NCBI GenBank assembly: GCA_016197185.1 | Contig: JACPWH010000118.1 | Location: 1 to 33,133, forward strand | Length of the DNA stretch: 33,133 nucleotides | Direction of reading: 5' to 3' | Origin: Ignavibacteriota bacterium | Lineage (GTDB): Bacteria > Bacteroidota > Ignavibacteria > Kapaibacteriales > UBA961 | Shown here: positions 25,441-33,133 of the stretch, one piece after another | Position numbering within the stretch: position 1 is the first letter of the stretch | Layout: the number at the start of each line of letters is the position of its first letter | The notes under the pieces: model-generated | What the model saw: the letters and a program-made list of their open reading frames with translations, nothing else | Databases searched by the model: none | Told to the model about the DNA's origin: nothing | Position numbers and translations under genes: made by a program

Positions 25441-25448
25441 CAAAATTA
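25441..25448 (-). promoter_or_regulatory. Promoter -7-like box for the secreted-protein cluster
   Basis: CGTAATTTTG repeats exactly the ten bases of the rpsA -7 box. A T-rich GTTTTTT lies about 21 bases upstream. The box is about 140 bases before ATG 25301, in the 236-base gap between divergent genes. No clean forward-strand box was found for the gene at 25538. Confidence 0.45.
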
Positions 25449-25537
25449 CGGGCATGAAAAACAGGAAAAAACGGTAAGATTTTTAATTTGTGATGAAAAT
25501 TGTGTTTTAATTTTTCTAAAACTGAGGAAAAAAACCA

Positions 25538-26986
25538 ATGCCTAAAGCGGAAACATTATATGCAGCACTAACACCTCAAGAAAAAAAGAGGTTTGCTTCA
25601 CTTATGAAATCACACAAGAGAAATTCTTTGCAATCACTTTTTAATTATATAGTTAGGGAAAATAACAAGGGCGGGGAATTCATCAAGGAGAAGGCTTTTG
25701 CTCAAACGTTCGGAAGGAAATATTCACAGGAAGAAGATTATCTGCTCAGACATGAACTACGACTACTTGTGAGTGAATTGCATGATTTTCTTATTGATAC
25801 TGAAAATAAGAGAGAGCTTGAAAGTAATATAAATTTGCAGGATACAATGCTGCTGCAAGGTCTTCTTAACCGTAAGTGTTTTGAAGAGCTTGAACAGTTT
25901 TTCTCAAAATCTCTCGCTTCATCAATCGAGAGGCTTAATTTTGAGCAGGCGCGCCGTCAATCCGACATTTATTTCAGATACCTGATATTTCATCGAGAAA
26001 TTACCCCTGAAATATTGGAGAAGGCACGCTCCGTTATGTTTGATCAGATTGACATTTTAAAAACATTATATCGCACAAGTTTTGTTCTGAATCAAAATAA
26101 CAGATCAGTATGCGAAGGTATGCTCGCAATGGCAAATAAACCTGTTCTCAATCCGGTTTCCATTTCAATTGATACTGATTTTTCGGATGTGGAAACACCT
26201 TTTATTCTGTTCCTTACATCAATTCTCCAAACATATTCTGAGAGATCAATCACAAAACGGATTGAGATTGTTCAAGAAGCTGTAACGCAGATTACGAAAG
26301 TTCAGGATTTTTTCCCTGAATGGAAATTTCCGGCACTTGGAACACTCGCTACACTCCATTATATTAATGAAGATTATTCTTCAGCACGGGAAGTTTTTGA
26401 GGAAGCACTTCACTATTCACATAAGGTACGGACAGTTCAAACTAATAACATAGCCGATTTGCTTCATAATTATATTGGGACACTTATGCGGTTGGGTTTA
26501 TATGAGGTAGCATTATCCGTGATGGATGAGTATGATGAAATTACCAATAATCATGTAAAACTGGCACTTCGTTTTGCGGGTTTTAGGTGTTTTTGTTATA
26601 TTTTTCTTGGCAAGCCGGCTGAAGCATTTTCTGCAATCCCTCACGAATCAACACATCATGTAGAATATGAGCATCTTTACTTTCGATTCATCTATGTAAT
26701 AATTCCATACTTGAACGGTGATTTAGAAACAGCCCACCGCGAAAGTACTAACCTCCAAGATTACTTTGACCGCCATAAGGAAACATCATCATTCCCAGAT
26801 CAGAGAACTATTGCTTTATTCTTAAGACGTTTTTTTTCTGTTCAACTTATCTCACCGGATAAAATCAAGCAGAAATTACAGAATTTACACCAAGAGATTG
26901 AGGAGTTTTCAAAGCAAAACAAACATATTTCTACATTGTTTCTTATGATATGGCTTAGGGGGGAATTACAAAGGAAGGTTACATGA
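25538..26986 (+). CDS. Helical-repeat (TPR-like) cytoplasmic protein, unknown function
   Basis: I do not recognise a named family. The 482-aa product has no signal peptide or membrane segment. The N-terminus (LTPQEKKRFASLMKSHKRNSLQSLFNYIVREN) resembles the start of large helical proteins common in Bacteroidota. The middle and C-terminal parts are all-helical and degenerate TPR-like (YINEDYSSAREVFEEALHYSH, LMRLGLYEVALSVMDEYDE, FLGKPAEAFSAIPHE). A scaffold or regulatory role is the usual inference for such proteins. GAGGA lies about 10 bases before ATG. It diverges from the secreted cluster across 236 bases, so shared regulation is possible. Confidence 0.65.
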   Translation: MPKAETLYAALTPQEKKRFASLMKSHKRNSLQSLFNYIVRENNKGGEFIKEKAFAQTFGRKYSQEEDYLLRHELRLLVSELHDFLIDTENKRELESNINLQDTMLLQGLLNRKCFEELEQFFSKSLASSIERLNFEQARRQSDIYFRYLIFHREITPEILEKARSVMFDQIDILKTLYRTSFVLNQNNRSVCEGMLAMANKPVLNPVSISIDTDFSDVETPFILFLTSILQTYSERSITKRIEIVQEAVTQITKVQDFFPEWKFPALGTLATLHYINEDYSSAREVFEEALHYSHKVRTVQTNNIADLLHNYIGTLMRLGLYEVALSVMDEYDEITNNHVKLALRFAGFRCFCYIFLGKPAEAFSAIPHESTHHVEYEHLYFRFIYVIIPYLNGDLETAHRESTNLQDYFDRHKETSSFPDQRTIALFLRRFFSVQLISPDKIKQKLQNLHQEIEEFSKQNKHISTLFLMIWLRGELQRKVT

Positions 26987-27101
26987 AAAATGTATTGGAG
27001 TTGAGCTTAAGATTTACCAAAATTTTGAAGCTCTTAAACCGTCGATATTTTTTTAGTATCAAACGAGTATCATTCATTTCCTTTCCATTATCCTTAAAGA
27101 T

Positions 27102-28157
27102 ATGAAGCTATTTCGAGTCAGAAACCTTGTCATTATTGCGGTTATTGGACTTCTTGTCGCTCTTTATTATTTCAAACCAACCTCCTCCTCACAATCTACA
27201 GGTCTTGCAAAAAAACAAATACCTATCGTTACTGTAGGTATTACTGTTGCAACACCAAAACAAATTGACAGTAAGATACAAATAAGCGGTACTTTACTCG
27301 CCTACCGCGAAGCTGAGCTTCATGCTGAATCGAGCGGGAATGTTACAAATTTTTCCCTCCCTGAAGGTCAACTTGTAAAACAAGGTACTCTTCTTGTAAA
27401 AATCAATGATGCTGATCTCAAGGCACAACTTGTCAAGAATGCAGAGCAGATTCGCCATGCTGAAGACGTTGAAACACGGCAAAAAGCATTACTCGAAAGG
27501 GGAGGTTTAAGCAAAGAAGATTATGAAGCATCTCTCAACACATTAAATATTCTTAAATCAGAAAAACAACTTTTACTTACTCAAATTGCCAAAACAGAAG
27601 TTCGTGCACCGTTCGACGGTATTATCGGTCTTAAATATATTACACTTGGTTCTTATATAACTCCTGCAAGTAAGATTGTTTCGATTATTCAACCCGACCC
27701 GATGAAACTTGAATGCTCCGTTCCCGAAAAGTACTCGGCTTTTTTGAAAAAAGGAAGCACGCTTACTTTCCTTAGTCGTGGCAGTACCAAACGATTTAAA
27801 GCGACCATTTATGCAGTTGACCCAAAAATTGACCTTGCTACCCGTACAATTGCTTTCAGAGCGTCGGTAGAAAATTCTAACGGGGAACTTACATCAGGGA
27901 GTTTTATTGAGGTTGAATTGCCTATCGGGCAAACTCACGAAGGGTTAATGGTACCGTCCGAATCGGTTATACCGGACATCAAAGGGCAAAAAGTATTTGT
28001 CTATAAAAGCGGGAAAGCCGAGGCACGACCTATTGTAATGGGTATCCGTACTGAAAAAGAGATTGAAATTTTGAAAGGGATTGAAGCAGGTGATACTGTC
28101 ATCACAAAGGGTACAACTCAGGTAAAAGCAAATGCTCCGGTGGTTCTTTCACCTTAA
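27102..28157 (+). CDS. RND-type efflux periplasmic adaptor (HlyD/AcrA family)
   Basis: Such adaptors link an inner-membrane pump to an outer-membrane channel. The 351-aa product has an N-terminal membrane anchor (about 7-25). The split lipoyl domain is GTLLAYREAELHAESSGNVTNF and later EVRAPFDGIIGLKYITLGSYI, around a short coiled-coil hairpin (about 110-165). Beta-barrel and membrane-proximal domains follow (SGSFIEVELPIGQTHEGLMVPSESVI, FVYKSGKAEARPIVMGI). The length is typical. No pump gene follows: the next gene downstream is convergent, 25 bases away, so this adaptor is orphaned or its partners are elsewhere. No clear ribosome binding site. Confidence 0.9.
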   Translation: MKLFRVRNLVIIAVIGLLVALYYFKPTSSSQSTGLAKKQIPIVTVGITVATPKQIDSKIQISGTLLAYREAELHAESSGNVTNFSLPEGQLVKQGTLLVKINDADLKAQLVKNAEQIRHAEDVETRQKALLERGGLSKEDYEASLNTLNILKSEKQLLLTQIAKTEVRAPFDGIIGLKYITLGSYITPASKIVSIIQPDPMKLECSVPEKYSAFLKKGSTLTFLSRGSTKRFKATIYAVDPKIDLATRTIAFRASVENSNGELTSGSFIEVELPIGQTHEGLMVPSESVIPDIKGQKVFVYKSGKAEARPIVMGIRTEKEIEILKGIEAGDTVITKGTTQVKANAPVVLSP

Positions 28158-28182
28158 ATCAAATAGCTCAGAACCATGTTAT

Positions 28183-28494
28183 TTACACTTGTTCCCATAA
28201 CGGCAATTGACCTTCCATTGCAATAGGTTTATCAATTCTTTCAGTAGCCGGATTCCGTTCCATGATTTCTGCAGCCAATGTAGAATCTAAACCATCCATA
28301 GCTCTATTACGCAATAGGTTAAGCCATGTCGCCTGCTTGAGAAAGTCAAACATTTGGGGATGGGTCATAGCATTGAGCGTTTCGATTTCATACACAACCT
28401 CCTGTGCGTGCCACATCCTCAGATTTGCTATAATAAGCGCATCTATAAATTCCCCGAATGTTTTGGGTTCTAAATCGGTTGTAATAATATTCAT
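28183..28494 (-). CDS. Small helical protein, possibly DUF4254-like (paralogue 2)
   Basis: The function is unknown. The 103-aa product is predicted all-helical. It shares with its upstream neighbour an N-terminal pattern, TFGEFIDALIIANLRMWHAQE here versus TLGSLVDKLAITDLKLWHCQE there. That pattern resembles the WH-x-E segment of DUF4254 proteins, but the assignment is tentative. It starts one base after the neighbour's stop codon (TAAAATG), so the two are co-translated. The C-terminal half (LLRNRAMDGLDSTLAAEIMERNP) has diverged. Confidence 0.6.
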   Translation of the reverse strand: MNIITTDLEPKTFGEFIDALIIANLRMWHAQEVVYEIETLNAMTHPQMFDFLKQATWLNLLRNRAMDGLDSTLAAEIMERNPATERIDKPIAMEGQLPLWEQV

Positions 28495-28495
28495 T

Positions 28496-28753
28496 TTATT
28501 GCTTTCGATACTGCCCGTAAATTTTATTCTGCGGATTTGTAAGAGCCACAGTTTCAGGATTAGTCACTGCTGATGAAAACCATTCATCAATTTCACGGAT
28601 AAGCCGTTCACGTTGACCAAGTAAGGATTCGTTTTTGTTTTTTAGAGAAGCATTTTCTTCCCCATCAGGCTTGAATAATTGCTCCTGGCAATGCCATAAC
28701 TTCAAATCGGTAATTGCCAATTTATCTACGAGTGAGCCGAGCGTTTCTGCCAT
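28496..28753 (-). CDS. Small helical protein, possibly DUF4254-like (paralogue 1)
   Basis: The function is unknown. The 85-aa product contains TLGSLVDKLAITDLKLWHCQE (about 4-24) and a second helix LLGQRERLIREIDEWFSS. The two-helix layout with a WH-x-E motif and an R-ERL-REID segment is what I recall for DUF4254, although that family is usually longer (about 190 aa). AAGGGA lies 6 bases before ATG. It is immediately followed by a related gene on the same strand. A glycosyltransferase lies nearby (29501); DUF4254 genes are often near such genes, but that is recall rather than evidence from this window. Confidence 0.55.
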   Translation of the reverse strand: MAETLGSLVDKLAITDLKLWHCQEQLFKPDGEENASLKNKNESLLGQRERLIREIDEWFSSAVTNPETVALTNPQNKIYGQYRKQ

Positions 28754-28943
28754 AACAGTTCCCTTTGATTATAGTTAAATTTCACAAGAGGTCATATAGC
28801 AAGTAATTGAACCGATCAGGGCGAGTTAAGGGAGACGTAACTTATTGATCACGCTGAACTTGTCGTTGCAGATACTTGCCAATTTCAACTCTCTACGTTT
28901 AGGTTTATTATGTCCCAATACTAATCAATTGATTTAGAAAATT

Positions 28944-28979
28944 AAAAAGCCGTCAGGTAACAATCGAATCTCTGACGGC
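28944..28979 (-). terminator. Intrinsic terminator of the STAS gene
   Basis: GCCGTCAG (28949-28956) and CTGACGGC (28972-28979) form a perfect 8-base stem with a 15-base loop. On the minus strand five T residues follow (28944-28948). It lies about 40 bases past the STAS stop codon. The rest of the 264-base gap to 28753 shows no other clear element. Confidence 0.8.
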
Positions 28980-29017
28980 ACTCTAATTAGTATATTTGTA
29001 ATCTGCCTCCGATTCGA

Positions 29018-29383
29018 TTATTCTTCGTCCGAATAATCCTCTACACTTTCAAATGCGCCCAATGCATCCTCTACTGTCGGGAAATAATCAAACAGCCATT
29101 CAAGTTGTGATATACGCAAAAGATTACGAACCTGCTCACCCACCCCGACTAATATAACGGGTGCTTCATGTTCTTTCATTTGGCGATGTGCGAGAAGCAA
29201 TGCACTGAGCCCGGCACTGTCGCAAAATGTTACTTTTGATAAGTCAATTATCAAACCAATCAGGTTAGGCTGCCCGATTATCAATAACTCTGCTTTCACA
29301 TCAGGAGAGTTTAACGAATCAAGTCGTTCTTCCTTTAGCGTGAATATGACGATGTCGTCGTCTTGTTCTACTGTAAAGCGCAT
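29018..29383 (-). CDS. STAS-domain anti-sigma-factor antagonist
   Basis: Proteins of this type switch partners with a kinase/anti-sigma factor, depending on phosphorylation of a serine. The 121-aa product is a single STAS domain (about 3-112) with the conserved segment DLSKVTFCDSAGLSALLLAHR. Ser56 in the DSAG motif is the expected phosphorylation site, equivalent to Ser58 of SpoIIAA or Ser56 of RsbV. The tail is acidic (EDYSDEE). No kinase, phosphatase or sigma factor lies nearby, so its partner is encoded elsewhere. It diverges from the GT9 gene across about 117 bases. Confidence 0.85.
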   Translation of the reverse strand: MRFTVEQDDDIVIFTLKEERLDSLNSPDVKAELLIIGQPNLIGLIIDLSKVTFCDSAGLSALLLAHRQMKEHEAPVILVGVGEQVRNLLRISQLEWLFDYFPTVEDALGAFESVEDYSDEE

Positions 29384-29500
29384 ACTATTGTACCAATAAA
29401 TGAATAAAATCTGAACAAAAATCCGAATTTTTTTTGAAAATCAGACCTAAATCTTTTTCATACCGTAGAAAATTCTCTGCTTCGCACTATCTTCGCACTT

Positions 29501-30355
29501 ATGAATCCTAATGAAGTAACATCAATCTGTATCATTCGCCTTAGTTCAATGGGCGATATTCTCCTCATTACTCCGCTTTTGCGCCAGCTTCGAAATCAAT
29601 TCCCTCATGCACGAATTGACATGGCGGTTGCAAAAAGATTTGCCGAAATTATACGCTATTTCCGTAAACAAAAGTTGGAACTTGTTAAACTGAAAAAGGG
29701 ATTTGGCAAGCCTATTATTCCCATCGCTGAACGATACAGAAGCACTGCCAATGCTCTAAAAGTTCAAGATGACAAAAAAGGATTGGAGCTATGGCTTCCT
29801 GAAGAAAAAGATTTGGGGTTTTATCCACCTGAAAAACGTATTAATATTACCAATCCACCCAAACTCCTTGCAATTGCACCGGGAGCACGTCATTTTACAA
29901 AACGATGGTTACCGGAACGATTCGCCGAAACTGCACTGCTTTTCAATGAGCAATTTAATACACAAATCGTCCTGCTTGGCGGAACAGATGATCGTGAAAT
30001 CTGCAACGAAGTTCGTCGGCAAATCCCTTTTCCGATTACAGATGCTACCGGATCAACTTCAATCTATGATACAACCCGTGCTCTTGACCTAACAGATGGT
30101 TTGATTTGCAACGACAGCGGGATAATGCATCTTGCCGCCGCAAGGCACGTTCCTGTAGCTGCGATATTCGGCTCAACAGTACGTGAGTTTGGATTTGCAC
30201 CATATCGTGTCGCAAATACGATTATTGAGAAAGAACTTGACTGCCGACCCTGCACTCATATCGGCAGAGATGAATGCCCTTTAGGTCATTTTAAGTGTAT
30301 GAATCTGATTTCTCCTGAGGAAGTGGTAAACCAATACCTTTCAATTAAGAATTGA
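29501..30355 (+). CDS. GT9-family (heptosyltransferase-like) glycosyltransferase, internally shortened
   Basis: These enzymes add ADP-heptose or related sugars to the lipopolysaccharide core. The 284-aa product has the N-terminal SICIIRLSSMGDILLITPLLRQL (GT9 signature), ARIDMAVAKRFAEII, then directly KQKLELVKLKKGFGKPII and ERYRSTANALKV. The C-terminal Rossmann half carries IAPGARHFTKRWLPERFAETA, VLLGGTDDRE, GLICNDSGIMHLAAARHVPVAAIFGST and a cysteine-rich end (DCRPCTHIGRDECPLGHFKC). The family is usually about 340 aa. The missing part is the middle of the N-terminal Rossmann domain (the segment between the second strand and the VDLxxNLRS-like loop), about 55-60 residues. Activity is therefore uncertain. 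Confidence 0.85.
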   Translation: MNPNEVTSICIIRLSSMGDILLITPLLRQLRNQFPHARIDMAVAKRFAEIIRYFRKQKLELVKLKKGFGKPIIPIAERYRSTANALKVQDDKKGLELWLPEEKDLGFYPPEKRINITNPPKLLAIAPGARHFTKRWLPERFAETALLFNEQFNTQIVLLGGTDDREICNEVRRQIPFPITDATGSTSIYDTTRALDLTDGLICNDSGIMHLAAARHVPVAAIFGSTVREFGFAPYRVANTIIEKELDCRPCTHIGRDECPLGHFKCMNLISPEEVVNQYLSIKN

Positions 30356-30377
30356 TTCAACTGTCAAATATTCATAT

Positions 30378-30418
30378 AAAAAAACCTGCTATAAAACGAA
30401 TTGTAGCAGGTTTTTTTT
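30378..30418. terminator. Bidirectional intrinsic terminator
   Basis: CCTGCTA (30385-30391) and TAGCAGG (30404-30410) form the stem, flanked by seven A residues on the left (30378-30384) and eight T residues on the right (30411-30418). It sits midway between the convergent genes ending at 30355 and 30436 and can serve both. Confidence 0.9.
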
Positions 30419-30435
30419 AAGGATTACTTTCACAC

Positions 30436-33133
30436 TTAACGCAAAATTTCTATCTTCTGTACCGAAAGTTCACCACCACATTTAGCTGACAGCCAATAGA
30501 TTCCGCTTGGAAGATTTTTAATATTCACAGATACATTTCTGCTTATCCCTGCTTCGAGCGTTCCATTAAATACATCCATAACATTTCGACCCAGGTTATC
30601 GATCAATGTTATCCCCAGTTCACATCCCGTTATTGAAGTAACTGCCGTTGTAAGCTCCTCAGAAGCAGGTTGGGATGAAAGTAGGGTAAAGTTAATGTTT
30701 CTTTGAACAACAGGCAGATCGTTAATGCCTTTTGTTGTAGTATCTATTACTAATTCAACCGACTTGGTTGTATCATAGCCACATTCACCACGAACAATCG
30801 CTTTATACATACCTCTGTTTCCACCATTAGCCGAAAGAATAGTATATTCATTACTATTTGCTGTCGGTATTTTATCTCCATTCCTATACCATTCATACGT
30901 CAGCTTTTTACCTGATGCAACTACCTTGAATGTATAAGCCCCTCCTACTACAACAGAACCGCCCAATGGCTGGGTAACCACCTTAGTGGCTTCTTTTACA
31001 AAGAGCTGGGCATTTTGACTTGTAGCAGGTGTGCAGCCTGCACTAACCTCCACTTTATATGCCCCTATATTATCTGTTGTTGCAGAAGGAATAATAAGTG
31101 AATTACTATGTTCTCCATTAATCACACCACCATTGAAATACCATTTATAGGTAAGATTTGGAACATTACCTTCTACAAAGAATCGAACTCGAGTACCCGG
31201 GCATACAGAATCACCCTGTGGAGGTACGGTAATTTGCACCGGTGTACCGATGGTAAAAGGTTCACTATTTTCAGTACGGATTCCCGAGGCATGGATCAAT
31301 TGTATTTTATACTTATTTCCGGGTGATTGGTCAGTAGGAATGTTCCATGTGTAACTTAATGCTAAAGTAGGTTTTGGTGTTATTTTTTTATACCACGTAA
31401 CACCCGCATCACTTGAAAGTTCAATATCTACACTGTCGCCATCTGTCAGTCCGTCTGTTTTTGTCCATATTATTACAAGCTGATTTCCCGGACAGTATGT
31501 ACCTCCGTTAGGCGAATTAAGATTTATTGTACCAAAACCTATTTTGCAAACGAATCCGTCTTGTCCACCGCCAATTGTCGGTTGGTATTCATTCCCAAAT
31601 ACAGTAAGGTTGTCCGAATTAGTATTTCCTGCGATATATGCATCCCCGCGTGGGGTAGCAGCTACAGAGGTTGCACCATCGTCGCTTCTGCCTCCGAAAT
31701 ACGTACCATATCCAACTTTCTCCAAACCAATCGGCAATCTGACTAAGAAGGCATCTTTTGCACCCTTCAAATTTGCTTGTACAGCTTGCAATGGAGGTGA
31801 AAGTTCAGACATTTGAAAATCTTGGGATGTAGTTTGCCCCGTTACAAATATTTCATTTGATGTAGATGAAACAGATAATCCTACTCCGCATTCATTTCCA
31901 CTACCACCAAACATGGTTGATGCAAGCATTTCTGTCCCCTCATACTTGAGCTTTGAAACAAATACGTCGTAGCCGCCTTTATTTACAGTATTGGAGTTTG
32001 TTGACGGAAAGTTATTTCTAACTCCCTGTCCACCCTGAGTTTGCCCGGTCACTATACAGCTACCGTCTTTTAAGACTACCAACGCACGAACTTCATCATT
32101 TTTATTAGCTCCTATATAGGTAATGTAGTGATTATTCATATCTGAGAAGTTTCCTGTTTCATCACTCATTTTTGCTACCCAACCATCAGTGAAATTACCC
32201 GTAGTATTGAAAGTACTATTATACGGTGACTGCCAACCGGTAGGATATGTTCCGCTTAATCCGGCACCTACTACTCCTCCAACATATAAATATGTGCCGG
32301 TTACGTCACAGCCGACTGCGTAAGCGCGGTCATTTCCGGATCCGCCAAAATATGTTGAATACGCAACAGACGCGCCACTTGCTTTCAGTTTTATAATGAA
32401 TGCATCATATAGACCTAAATTATTTTTTTTATATGCATTGACTGTTGGAAAATTTAACGAGCTCGTTTCACCTACGACACATGCCTCTCCTTTCGGGTTA
32501 ATCGCTATCCCAAGTGCCTGATCATCCTTTAAACCGCCTGCATACGTACAGTACGTTAATGTTTTTCCATCGGCACTAATCTTGGCTACAAAACCATCAG
32601 TTAAACCGGCATAATCAGTTTTCCATCCATTTGCAGGAAGATTTGATGAATTTGTAACTCCGCATATAAAAATGTTATTACTTTCATCTAAGGTAACTGC
32701 ATTTGCTTTTTCGTCAGATCCCCCACCTATGAATGTTGAATAGAGAAGAGTTGTGGAGGATTTATCAAATTTAGCGATGAAGGCATCTGTTCCTCCATTT
32801 GAGGTTGAATCATAAGCTCCTTTTGTGTATGGGTAATTGGGGGAGACTGTTCCTCCTGCAATAACTATATTCCCATAATTATCTAATGCAATACCGTTGA
32901 TTTCATCATTCCCGCTACCACCAAAATAAGTTGAATAAATGAGCGGGTCAATCACAAGCGGAACATTCTTGTCGTAATTTCCTACTGCAAATTTCACTTC
33001 TTCACCTTGCTTTGTAAATTGGCAGGGTACTTGAAACTCACGTCCGTTGATGTGTTGATAAGCATAGATGTTGCCATTGTACATTTCACCTAACTTTGTA
33101 CCAAGGGTGATTCCCTTCTCTTCGCTTACGGAT
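30436..33133 (-). CDS. SBBP-repeat/Ig-like surface protein with T9SS tail (5' end outside window)
   Basis: This is a large extracellular protein of unknown ligand. The frame is open to the window edge (codons SVSEEKGITLGTKLGE precede the first internal Met at 33084), so its N-terminus, probably a signal peptide and DUF7948-like domain, lies outside. The visible part starts with the end of that domain (QFTKQGEEVKFAVG, VPLVIDPLIYSTYFGG). At least seven SBBP propeller motifs follow (YSTYFGGSGNDE-type, then a DAFIAK-type strand). A beta domain comes next, then two Ig-like domains (LTYKWYFNGGVI and LTYEWYRNGDKI, about 640-800), and a T9SS-type sorting domain (ITLIDNLGRNVMD...LPSGIYWLSAKCGG). The 3' end faces the GT9 gene across a shared terminator. 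Confidence 0.85.
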   Translation of the reverse strand, partial: SVSEEKGITLGTKLGEMYNGNIYAYQHINGREFQVPCQFTKQGEEVKFAVGNYDKNVPLVIDPLIYSTYFGGSGNDEINGIALDNYGNIVIAGGTVSPNYPYTKGAYDSTSNGGTDAFIAKFDKSSTTLLYSTFIGGGSDEKANAVTLDESNNIFICGVTNSSNLPANGWKTDYAGLTDGFVAKISADGKTLTYCTYAGGLKDDQALGIAINPKGEACVVGETSSLNFPTVNAYKKNNLGLYDAFIIKLKASGASVAYSTYFGGSGNDRAYAVGCDVTGTYLYVGGVVGAGLSGTYPTGWQSPYNSTFNTTGNFTDGWVAKMSDETGNFSDMNNHYITYIGANKNDEVRALVVLKDGSCIVTGQTQGGQGVRNNFPSTNSNTVNKGGYDVFVSKLKYEGTEMLASTMFGGSGNECGVGLSVSSTSNEIFVTGQTTSQDFQMSELSPPLQAVQANLKGAKDAFLVRLPIGLEKVGYGTYFGGRSDDGATSVAATPRGDAYIAGNTNSDNLTVFGNEYQPTIGGGQDGFVCKIGFGTINLNSPNGGTYCPGNQLVIIWTKTDGLTDGDSVDIELSSDAGVTWYKKITPKPTLALSYTWNIPTDQSPGNKYKIQLIHASGIRTENSEPFTIGTPVQITVPPQGDSVCPGTRVRFFVEGNVPNLTYKWYFNGGVINGEHSNSLIIPSATTDNIGAYKVEVSAGCTPATSQNAQLFVKEATKVVTQPLGGSVVVGGAYTFKVVASGKKLTYEWYRNGDKIPTANSNEYTILSANGGNRGMYKAIVRGECGYDTTKSVELVIDTTTKGINDLPVVQRNINFTLLSSQPASEELTTAVTSITGCELGITLIDNLGRNVMDVFNGTLEAGISRNVSVNIKNLPSGIYWLSAKCGGELSVQKIEILR

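Noticed and set aside
27003-27033. Terminator after the helical-repeat gene
   Set aside because: GAGCTT/AAGCTC gives only a 6-base, AT-rich stem with a large loop, and the T-run lies too far downstream to be convincing.

Overview
The window looks like a chromosomal segment of a Bacteroidota/Chlorobiota-lineage bacterium, possibly Ignavibacteria- or Kapaibacteria-like; I infer this from gene content only. The evidence is: at least four large secreted proteins ending in type IX secretion (T9SS)-like C-terminal sorting domains; SBBP-repeat, PKD and Ig-like extracellular modules; small outer-membrane beta-barrels; promoter-like TAnnTTTG boxes upstream of several genes; AT-rich DNA; and intergenic hairpin repeats of the kind scattered through such genomes. 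Several genes nevertheless have strong AAGGAG-type ribosome binding sites. I saw no tRNA, rRNA, CRISPR array or complete insertion sequence.

Layout. 1-628 is a gene-free block of nested repeats (a 55-bp tandem repeat, two-hairpin modules, and a long GTTTGTTCC hairpin). 710-2794 (-) is ribosomal protein S1 with a clear terminator, a promoter-like site and a long leader. 3131-3266 is a second repeat cluster. 3300-5476 holds an outer-membrane protein and a LolC/LolE-type permease. 5477-7250 is a visibly AT-rich accessory island: a GNAT acetyltransferase and an antitoxin/PIN-toxin pair whose toxin is frameshifted, with the toxin-antitoxin pair bracketed by direct repeats. 7251-7378 repeats the hairpin modules seen at the left end. 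7540-11391 encodes a 1283-aa secreted lipase-like protein. 11422-15241 (-) holds LolA translationally coupled to a leucine-rich-repeat protein, two paralogous beta-barrels and a small membrane protein. 15421-17983 (-) holds a Fic protein with an internal deletion and a membrane Fe-S/cytochrome b oxidoreductase of the ETF:menaquinone oxidoreductase type.

18305-25301 (-) is a compact cluster of four secreted proteins: a tail-fibre-like 759-aa protein, a small T9SS cargo, a 635-aa protein ending in a putative caspase-fold (clan CD) domain, and a Ycf48/BNR-like propeller with a T9SS tail. A helical-repeat cytoplasmic protein (25538-26986) diverges from it. This is the best candidate for an undescribed extracellular system. 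27102-30355 carries an RND/HlyD adaptor without its pump, two small paralogous helical proteins, a STAS-domain protein and a shortened GT9 glycosyltransferase. The window ends inside a large SBBP/Ig/T9SS protein (30436-33133, 5'-truncated).

Themes: envelope biogenesis (LolA, LolE-like, beta-barrels, GT9), extracellular proteins exported by T9SS, and accessory genes showing decay (PIN frameshift, Fic and GT9 internal deletions).
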